Origin: Ceratodon purpureus
Lineage: Eukaryota; Streptophyta; Bryopsida; Pseudoditrichales; Ditrichaceae
DNA length: 64,000 nucleotides
Assembly: GCA_014871385.1 (NCBI GenBank)
Contig: CM026426.1
Location: 105,311,281-105,375,280 of the forward strand
Reading direction: 5' to 3'
The notes below the pieces were generated by a model. It ran no database searches. It was not told where the DNA came from and worked only from the letters and a program-made list of their open reading frames with translations. How positions within the stretch are numbered: the first letter of the stretch is position 1; the number at the start of each line of letters is the position of its first letter. Both the position numbers and the translations under genes were made by a program. Shown here in pieces: positions 56,993 to 64,000 of the stretch.

Positions 56993-59900
56993 TAACTCAG
57001 ACACAGGATATGTTGCCAGCGCCATCTTGTCCTCCTGATTTAACGAATGCAGTGGACGGTGAATTGGGACATCGTGTACAGTACAAAGTGGACTCCATAG
57101 GCGTCATCAACAAGCTCCGAATACTTCCAAAGACGAAGTCGCGTATCCTAGTTCCCCTTTGCAGAATGATCTCTATGGCAAGAGTGAGACCTGTGGGGGA
57201 AATGGGAGTTCAGCATTTGGAGCGCGAGTTTGTCAAAGGATATAGAGATGGAGACCGAGTCATGTACATTTCCATCTACGACCATGAAGAGAAGACAGCC
57301 GATGTCACAGAGGAGACCAAGGCTGCGTGGAGCCCTTGTTGGCAAAAAGCGAATGATGCTTTCGAAGATGAGCTCTTGGCCGACTCGGATGGGAAGGAGT
57401 TTTCTGGGAAGATGTTCTATGTCTGGGAAGGTAACCATCGCCTTGCCGCATGGTACAGACATATCAACAAACATCACAGCGAAGATCCAGCATGGCACAT
57501 TTCTGTGCATTGCATTGTTCTTGACCCCCGCGGTCATGTGGGAAACCTTCTACATGCCATGCACGACATAAACTGGTGAGGATTTAAACCCTCTATTTTG
57601 TCCATTCCTCTTGCACGCAGCTTGAACTCGTTCTTCATGCATTGTACTGACCATCGACTATTCGTACAGGTCTACAGAAAATGATCATGTAAAGAGCAAT
57701 ATTCGGGCAAAACTTTTCCGAATTCGCTCCTTCGGTGTGATGAAATTGGAGGAATTCAAGGATCTCCTCACACCAGCGGAGTGTCATTTATGTTTGAACC
57801 ACAAACCGTCCAATCCATCCTGGTTTACCTTGCCAACCAAAGTCTTCATCGCGTTTCTTTATCGTGTAAGCTCTTCTTTCTCCCTCCCTCACACTTCCAT
57901 ATCGACAAATGATTTGTGTTTGTTTGTAAACTTACAATTTCATAAATCTGTTTTCCAGAGAGAAATCACGGCTGCTTCTGACGAAGCTGCCCGAGTCTAC
58001 AAGACGAAAACAGCCACTGAAGACCAAACCGCAACTGGTGTTTGGGATGCCATGAGTGCAGCTTCAAACAACATGGTGGAACTCATTAAGAGGAAGGACT
58101 TCACCAAGTATTTGGCAATTGCAAACCAAGAACGGTGACGACTTCCTCAATGAAGTGAGACCCTGACCCTGGTTGACTTAAGTATTTCGTTTGACTACAT
58201 CGATTTGTATTCATATTTTCTAAAACTCCTGTACTTGTTTCAGATTAATCGGCATTTCAGTGAGAACAATAAACCTGAGATGTCCCTCGATAAGCTTCAG
58301 AAGATTGTTCCAGCGGCCGTGGAGGCCAAATACAAGGCTCGTTGGTTGAGGTGGTGGAACTCATCTCTGAGTTCCCGAATGTCTTACAGATTTTTACTAA
58401 CTCAATTCAAGGATATCGATTTCGACCCTTGGTTGAACAAGGCCTCATTCTGGGCTAGGGTATAGTTTCTTAAAAACCTTTTCAATGATTTGATCCTTTC
58501 TTCTCTTCCTCGATTCTCTCTTACTGCTAATTAATTGAATTCTGAATTACAGTTGGAGGACGCCGTCATCAACGAATTTGAGGACATATGCAAGGCGGAG
58601 AACCTCGTTATTAATTGGAAGGCATTTCAAGATGTCCAAGAGCCGGGCAATTATGTGGAGAATGCACGTATTATGTTGTGGGACAAGGCCTTCCCTACGT
58701 TCATTGGAAAGAAGGCTGATAAGCCCTTCGACAAGAAGTCCATTTTTGCTAAATTTCCTGGAACCGCTCAGGTTGTCAAGCGGGTTACTTACCGGTACGA
58801 TACATACCTTTTAATCAGATTCAAATTCCAGAATGACGTCTCTTTATCTTCTTGATACTAACCTTCTACATATTGGTTTACTTAGGTACTTCAAGCGAGA
58901 GCTTGTTTTGAAGGGGGCCATCACGGTCCTGCAGCTCCCCAACTACTTCCTTGCTTGGACGTCGAAAACCTCGGACCAGTGTATCTATTCTCCCCAACAG
59001 TTGAAAAGGTACAAAGCTCCTCACTTGCTTGAGGGATGCTGGTATCTTGATTGCTCTTGTGGTTTCACGATTGACTCAGAGGCGGACGTCAAGACTCTAC
59101 ACGATGGGGGTGAGGTTGTGGTGGAAGACTCCGTGGATGATGCAGAAGGTCGTGAAGGAGAGCAGGATCAGTCTTCTGCTCCACCACCGAAGAGAGGGAG
59201 AGGAAGGCGACTGAAATCTCTGCGTTCTCAGTCAGAGGCATCACAGCAAACTGGTGCGGAGTCTTCCGCGCCAGTTGAGAAGGCACCAGAGCCCTCTCCG
59301 GGTATTGTCGTTACGAAGCCTTCTCCAGCTTCTTCGCCGGCTCCTTCCTCAATCAGTGCTTCCGAGGTCACCAGAGGTCTCCTCGAGCAGAGGAAAACCA
59401 AGAAATTCCTAGAGACTACCTCTTTTTCCCTGGAACTCTCAATTCCTCTCAGGTTTATGTCATCAACTCCTCTGTGAATTTGGTTCTATCCCGAATGTTG
59501 AATGTACAAGGAACTTGAAGACGTTGGTGGCGATCCCGAATGAAACAAGGCTCTGGACATCATTCGAATGGTATGATTCGTTGTTTCATTCTTTCCCTTG
59601 AATACTTATATTCTGTAAACCTTATATTTTCTAACTCTGATATCTTGTTTACTCAAGTTTGGAGGAGGCCGCGAGAACCGAGTTTTCGATAGATGCAAAG
59701 AGGAGAATCACTTGAAATTTGACTTAATCATTGCCGACGTTCCTCAGAATCTTCCGGTCCCCACGATATCCAATCCTGCCTACGTCGCTCTGTCTTGGAA
59801 CAAACGCGGTAAGGATTATTTGGAGGACCTCTTCAAATTCGCAAGACATTTCTTGCAGTTTGATGGTGCTCTCTGCATCATCCACAACAACGACCAACGT

Positions 59901-61004
59901 GTGGCTTCGAAGATTTCCGAAGTGGCTACTGCTGATGGCTTCGTGCAGCATCGAGACTGGTGGGGCTTCAATGCACTAGGCTTGGCTCACCCAACGATGC
60001 CCGACTCCTTGGTATGTACATCATAATCTTCGCTTGTCTTTGCATTCTACTAAGTTTTCTTTTTAATTACACTCACATATTTTTGTTTCTCGCAGTCTCT
60101 TCGATTCTGGGTGCGCGTCTTCATTCGTGGTGGTTCTCCCTCATCCAAGTTTTCTTTTCAAAGGAAGAAATCCGATGTCGTTTACAACGACCTCCACATT
60201 ACCGAGAGTGATGCCATTCTCAACTTCACCTATGCAGACTCGCAGCTCATGAATGGGGAGGTGCCGTGGAGAGGCCCGAGGGAGAAAGCCCCTGAGATGA
60301 TGCAGGCCATCATTGAGGAGATGACCAAGCCCGGTGACATAGTCTTCGAGTGGTCGGCAGGAACAGGTAATCCTCCATTAGCAGTTTCTGCATTTCCAAT
60401 CCTCTGATTTTCTCCACAGGGACTCACTACTTTTCTGTGCTACGTGTTTTCAGGTGCCTCCCTCAAGGCTTGCCAGAGTATTGGTCGTCATATTATAGCT
60501 TGTGAGGAGGACAAAGCCATATTCAACGCCCTTCTCAAACCGTATATGGCTACGTCAACTGCCATGGGCCCTCCTAAACATCCTAGGCTGGCAGCAGCAG
60601 ACGAAGCGCCTCCAAAGAGATCAAGAAGACCTGATAACTGGTGTAAGTCTTCTATTTTTTGTTCAAATTCTCCAAGCATTGCTTCTCTTTGCACCTCTAC
60701 GTACTCAATCTAACCACAATCGGTTTTCTATTGCAGAGTAGTTTCGGCAACACCGCCACGTGGGCCAACATCAGTGTCCACTCCATCGTGGCGTCTTCAT
60801 TCCAGCCCGATTCAGCCTTTTATACTTCCGGACTACGCAGAGGACTTAGCACAGGCGTTTCAATCTGGAGCCCTTACATATGTTCCTAGTCGGCCAACTA
60901 CTTTTGATCCCAGGGCCCTTCTATTCGTCGATGACGAGGCGGTAGAAGGAGATTCTGAGACATGTAGTTCTGAGAGTGGAAGTAGCGATCGTAGCATGTT
61001 CTGA
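56993..61004 (+). CDS. ParB-like domain fused to beta-class DNA methyltransferase, multi-exon
   Basis: Exons with matching GT-AG phases: 56993-57575, 57670-57865, 57959-58134, 58261-58459, 58553-58794, 58886-about 59452, about 59550-59571, 59658-60011, 60096-60366, 60454-60642 and about 60738-61004. The N-terminal part has the ParB-like box MFYVWEGNHRLAAWYRHINK (57415 on). A long middle part is followed by a proline/serine linker with KRGRGRR. The methyltransferase part has LIIADVPQNLPV (motif IV position, 59727 on; DVPQ instead of DPPY) and, C-terminal to it, KPGDIVFEWSAGTGASLKAC (motif I, AdoMet pocket) and IGRHIIACEED. Order IV before I marks the beta class (N6-adenine/N4-cytosine). A TGA at 59541 is avoided if the acceptor at 59549 is used. 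The role is unknown; possibly element-DNA recognition or marking. Confidence 0.7.
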
Positions 61005-61518
61005 GTTTGAAGGAGGCTTCGGTTTTTCATTGTTTTCATCTGATTTGATTTGATTTAATTGGAGTTCATTGGGTAATCCTTCGTCTACTCTACTACCCTA
61101 AACCTAAACTTGTTATGATTCTCATATCCAATTTGTCTCCGTGTTTGTAAAGGATGAAATGTCACAACTATAATGCTCAAAATATAATATGAAGAATGAA
61201 ATGTTACAAAAGAAATGCTCAAAAATAATATTGTGCTGTTATTTATATTTTACTCATTCAAAATCCCACATTTGCATAACCATGTTACCTATTCTTGACT
61301 TGGTGTACATCTTGGTTTCTGCTACTCCATTATTGTACAGGAACTCTGAAATATTCCACGAACTTTTAAGACCATTTCTTTTAGTTGGTTTCGAGTTCTC
61401 TTATTTCTAGAATCATCTATATTATCTAAAACCATCATGCTGGAATACTCGTATCTAGATCCAATAAAAGACCAAATCTTAAGGATTGTATTCGAACACC
61501 ACGCTAGACTTCACAGTA
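61005..61518. other. 3' flank of the ParB-methyltransferase gene
   Basis: AT-rich and without a supported gene; likely 3' UTR and spacer. Confidence 0.4.
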
Positions 61519-61902
61519 TTAATCCTTTGGAGGATATACAGTCCAACTCTTGTCCATATCAAACCAGCAAGTTTTGCCATCCGATATTATCACTTTGGGC
61601 AGCTGAACAACTGGATTCTCATCGACGTTCGATGGCAAGGGATACGGGATTAGACACAACTCCATAATACGGAGAAGCTCATTGGTACAAAGCACTGTCC
61701 AACGCCATTCACCTTCACCAACATGGAGGCTTCCGATGTGCCTAAACGGTGGCAGGTCCATGCCTCGTTCCCTGGCGCGCTCCACCTCCAGCAGCGAGGG
61801 CTGCAGCTCCTGATAACTCGCCGGTGCGTTTGGGGGCAAACCTACAGCCGCTCTCGTCCTCCTCAATCTCGCATTACACACCGTCGGCATCGCGCAACAC
61901 AC
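61519..61902 (-). CDS. Hypothetical protein near the right end of the 17-kb element
   Basis: A 127-aa minus-strand ORF beginning MCCAMPTVCNARLRRTRAAV, with LRIMELCLIPYPLPSNVDEN and a C-terminal TCWFDMDKSWTVYPPKD. No family recognised. It converges on the ParB-methyltransferase gene. An upstream minus ORF (62118-61918) could be an earlier exon. Support is only an open frame with fairly protein-like composition. Confidence 0.3.
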   Translation of the reverse strand: MCCAMPTVCNARLRRTRAAVGLPPNAPASYQELQPSLLEVERARERGMDLPPFRHIGSLHVGEGEWRWTVLCTNELLRIMELCLIPYPLPSNVDENPVVQLPKVIISDGKTCWFDMDKSWTVYPPKD

Positions 61903-62524
61903 TAAATTGTTGTAGTCTTAAAACGTTCCACGCAAGCTTGCAGATTGACCCCCTCGAACTCCTACGCTACCTTCGCATACTGCACAGAATGCCAAGGACT
62001 GTGTCACTATCCTAATACGCCACCTAGAAACAAGCTCAAGAAACCAAGAGTGACCTCCTTCTCTAGAACCCAGCTTACCAAGTGCTGTTTCATGATGAAA
62101 TTCTCCTACTTGTATCACTCAAATGAAGATGCTTCGCTGCTTAGGAAGAGAGAGTAATCTTTGATGAAGACAAGGACTCTAACAAGGTATATCTTGGTTT
62201 CAGCAGTTAAGATATTATACACGAATTTTGAAATATTCCAGGAAGTTTTCAAACCTTGCCTCCTTTATGTTCTCTGAAATTTGTTTCTTTCCTTGTGCAT
62301 TTACATAAACCTATGAAAGAATTAATTGTTTGATCTAAAACGTAACGCCTCATCATTGTATCTTGCCTAAACCCAAGACAAATCTATGAAAATATATGCA
62401 TGACGTCATCATGACATCAGCCCTAATTCGTATCTTAGAGAACAAACGTAATAAATTTTTACCAGAGATAACCCTGATCTCCACGGTAATATACTCTTTT
62501 CCAAAAAAAAGTGTCAAAGTCAAG
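61903..62524. other. Right subterminal region of the 17-kb element
   Basis: No supported gene. The AT-rich sequence leads into the right terminal inverted repeat. Confidence 0.4.
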
Positions 62525-62667
62525 CCTTATTTTAGTAATTTTCCACGGTTATAGGGTCTACTTTGCTTTTGAAAATTTTGCTAATTGTCAAATCTGTGCT
62601 CTCCATTCTGTGCTCTCCGCTCTCCACTCTACGCTCTCCGCTCTCCGCTCACATACGAACTTTCCCC
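62525..62667 (-). repeat. Right terminal inverted repeat of the 17-kb element
   Basis: Imperfect inverted copy of 45437-45650. It contains CCACGGTTATAGGGTC (inverse of the GACCCTATAACC landmark), several GCTCTCCGCTC units (inverse of GAGCGGAGAGC) and GCTCACATACG at the outer side. Confidence 0.65.
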
Positions 62668-62681
62668 CAGTCGATAAGGAC
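62668..62681. repeat. Right flank copy of the 14-bp duplication
   Basis: CAGTCGATAAGGAC, one mismatch from 45423-45436, placed at the point where the Harbinger transposase frame resumes. Confidence 0.7.
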
Positions 62682-62786
62682 CTCGCCGAGGAGCGTCCAG
62701 GCGAGGACGGGGCTCCTCGTGATGAGGTGCAAGGTGAAACAAAAAGAGGAAGGCACGCTGCATTCCTTGTGCAAGACAGGGCTTGA
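62668..62786 (+). pseudogene. PIF/Harbinger transposase, displaced 3' end
   Basis: The frame VDKDLAEERPGEDGAPRDEV continues the protein that was cut after VPAVDKDV at 45436, and ends QDRA then TGA at 62786. The shared VDKD is encoded by the duplicated 14 bp. This continuity is the main evidence that the 17-kb unit is an insertion. Confidence 0.75.
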
Positions 62787-63237
62787 CTGTTACGGTATTC
62801 CGCATAGAGGCAGCGGTGTACCATGAGCAGGGGGGTTTCTCGAGCTGAATTGACTTCTGGTGGATGCGGGGACGGTGGGAGGGTGGGCATCCTTGCAGAC
62901 CGCAGCTGTCACTGAGGTAAGGCATATGGTCGGAACTCTTATCTATTTGCATGCCCGGTATTTCAAAGTAGATTTTTATTTAGATGATACGTTCCATTAC
63001 ATGGAACATAGATGAAGCAGTAAACGTTTTTTTTTTTTGTGCCTTTTCGGCATTTCTTAATAGTGCAAGCTATGGACTGTAATCTAACTTCTACAGTGCC
63101 TGGTGCACTCTAACAACACAAGAGGAGTACGCAAGGAGGAAGATAAACAAAGGCTACTGCTTATTGTAAAGGTACGGACCCTTTACTTTGAAGTACTCAC
63201 TATTTTTATGAAGCGGATTTCATTACGATAATTGCCG
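62787..63237. other. Spacer between convergent Harbinger genes
   Basis: No gene. The 3' ends of the transposase (+) and of its partner ORF (-) face each other here. Confidence 0.4.
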
Positions 63238-64000
63238 CTACTCATTGATGAATTCGACGCTTGTACTTGGTCCAGGTGAACTCGGCTCATTAGGTGGAGG
63301 TACCTGCATTGGAGGATTAGCTTTAGGTGGAGGAGTCGGAGGGGGCGGGTGTCCTACAGATCGCAAAATGGCTGAGGCTAGATTTGCGATTGACTGTACT
63401 ACCATCGATTGATTCATTAACCCCAATCGTGTGTGCTCCTGTGCTATGCGGATGTTTTCTAAATTCAGTCTATCTCTCTCTCTTTTATATTCCAAGTTCT
63501 GATGGAATAGCTTGGACTGTACCTGTAGCTTCTCTTTTTCCTTTGTTTTTTGAGTTTCATTGATGTTGCTAAGTACCCTCACCATCTGTTCGACACTCTT
63601 GGTAACACCATCCGCAATTGTACTTGCTTCGGCGGTCCTCTTCCTTTTATGACCAGTATTGCCCATTACTTTCCTCAGTTCGGCTGCTGCACATGTGGCG
63701 GTTGACGACAAGACATGGATTTCATCTGGTTTTCGCCCTTGCCTAGACACGGCAGGGACTGTTCCTGCGGCTGCTGAGACTGAGGCACGTCCACTTGCAG
63801 ATCCCGCTGTCACAGGGGCCGGGGACCTCAGAGGCGTTCTAGTAGGGACGAGGGGTGCATTGAGGTCCATCTCTTGCCGCACCCCCGGTTGGCTCCTACT
63901 CTCGACCCTGTTTCTCACGAGAGCTGCTGATGCGATGAATGTTGGTTGGTCTTGGCTCGGCGTGCCTCCTGCCATGGCATTCATGAACAGTCCTCGCTGG
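63238..64000 (-). CDS. Harbinger partner (Myb/SANT-like ORF) C-terminal part, cut by window edge
   Basis: The frame is open at the window edge; a Met occurs at 63984, but codons upstream to 64000 are also open (QRGLF before MNAMAGG), so the start probably lies outside. The protein has a Pro/Ala/Ser linker, KPDEIHVLSSTATCAAAELR, a basic GHKRKRTAE patch, a coiled coil (TQKTKEKEKLQVQSKLFHQN, LEYKRERDRLNLENIRIAQE) and a proline-rich end (GHPPPPTPPPKANPP). PIF/Harbinger elements carry a second Myb/SANT-like DNA-binding protein with a helical C-terminus; position beside the transposase supports that identity. The SANT domain itself would be beyond the window. Confidence 0.5.
   Translation of the reverse strand, partial: QRGLFMNAMAGGTPSQDQPTFIASAALVRNRVESRSQPGVRQEMDLNAPLVPTRTPLRSPAPVTAGSASGRASVSAAAGTVPAVSRQGRKPDEIHVLSSTATCAAAELRKVMGNTGHKRKRTAEASTIADGVTKSVEQMVRVLSNINETQKTKEKEKLQVQSKLFHQNLEYKRERDRLNLENIRIAQEHTRLGLMNQSMVVQSIANLASAILRSVGHPPPPTPPPKANPPMQVPPPNEPSSPGPSTSVEFINE

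Larger units (their letters stand above)
45437..62667. mobile_element. 17.2-kb TIR element carrying MULE-like transposase and ParB-methyltransferase
   Basis: The element interrupts the Harbinger transposase. Its ends are imperfect inverted repeats of roughly 200 bp: the left end reads GTACGTGAGC then purine-rich GAGCGGAGAGC-type units, A-rich DNA and GACCCTATAACCATGGA; the right end, read inwards on the other strand, gives CGTATGTGAGC, the same GAGCGGAGAGC units and GACCCTATAACCGTGGA. Cargo in order: small acidic ORF, MULE-type transposase with SWIM finger (-), an inner TGACGTGG-rich TIR element, an accessory repeat protein (+), and the ParB-methyltransferase (+). A MULE is the natural classification from the transposase. 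No DNA polymerase B, capsid or integrase was seen, arguing against a Polinton. Confidence 0.7.

Noticed and set aside
61918-62157. Short ORFs on both strands near the right end of the 17-kb element.
   Set aside because: Mutually overlapping and without motifs; the minus one is mentioned only as a possible upstream exon of 61519-61902.
45437-62667. The 17-kb size and TIRs suggested a Polinton/Maverick or virus-like element.
   Set aside because: No protein-primed DNA polymerase, retroviral-like integrase, capsid, protease or packaging ATPase was recognised, and a MULE-type transposase is inside.

Overview
The window looks like a piece of a repeat-rich nuclear genome from the green lineage. GT-AG introns are visible in many genes. 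There are two isolated plant-type host exons: the C-terminal end of a flavodiiron protein (a family kept in algae, bryophytes, lycophytes and gymnosperms but lost in flowering plants) and the start of a CBM20 starch-binding domain. The rest is almost entirely DNA transposons of plant-typical superfamilies. A large streptophyte-alga genome (Charales-like) would fit, but I cannot name the species. I saw no reverse transcriptase, integrase, rRNA gene, intact tRNA gene or CRISPR array.

Layout. (1) 1-5798: a degenerate minus-strand gag-like/coiled-coil gene is split by a 4.4-kb hAT element (560-4994) with an exact 8-bp target duplication. (2) 6525-16242: a Transposase_24-like ORF, an F-box-like gene, a Cys-rich ORF, and a decayed CACTA element on the plus strand (Tnp2, DUF4218 and DUF4216-like blocks). 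(3) 17-22 kb: mostly non-coding host-like DNA with the CBM20 exons (+) and the flavodiiron exon (-). (4) about 22.4-28.5 kb: an AT-rich island carrying a two-ORF unit. Its large ORF begins as a Helitron Rep N-terminal region (HUH motif present) and runs in frame into a protein kinase instead of the Rep tyrosines and helicase. (5) 29-32.3 kb: a second hAT transposase (-) with minisatellites in its intron. (6) 33.4-41.1 kb: a second CACTA (-), with a 392-bp MITE in the same intron that the first CACTA also has, and an unrecognised convergent gene (+). (7) 42.9 kb to the window end: a PIF/Harbinger element with its DDE transposase (+) and a coiled-coil partner protein (-).

The most interesting object is nested in (7). 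The Harbinger transposase reading frame stops at about 45436 and resumes at about 62668. Between these points lies a 17.2-kb unit bounded by imperfect terminal inverted repeats and a near-perfect 14-bp duplication. Inside it are: a leftward MULE-type transposase with a GCM/WRKY-like zinc finger and a SWIM finger; a 2.4-kb inner TIR element full of TGACGTGG boxes between the divergent genes; a rightward accessory gene with 126-bp in-frame repeats, four copies of a 20-26 bp palindrome and an RNA polymerase II CTD-like heptad stretch; and a many-exon gene fusing a ParB-like domain to a beta-class DNA methyltransferase. That methyltransferase keeps an AdoMet-binding motif but has DVPQ where DPPY is expected. 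A giant cut-and-paste element carrying a ParB-methyltransferase module is my candidate for an undescribed system.

Most transposase genes here are broken. Frameshifts sit mainly in homopolymers (possibly sequencing artefacts). In-frame stops are mainly TAG, as expected from CAG-to-TAG decay of methylated transposons.
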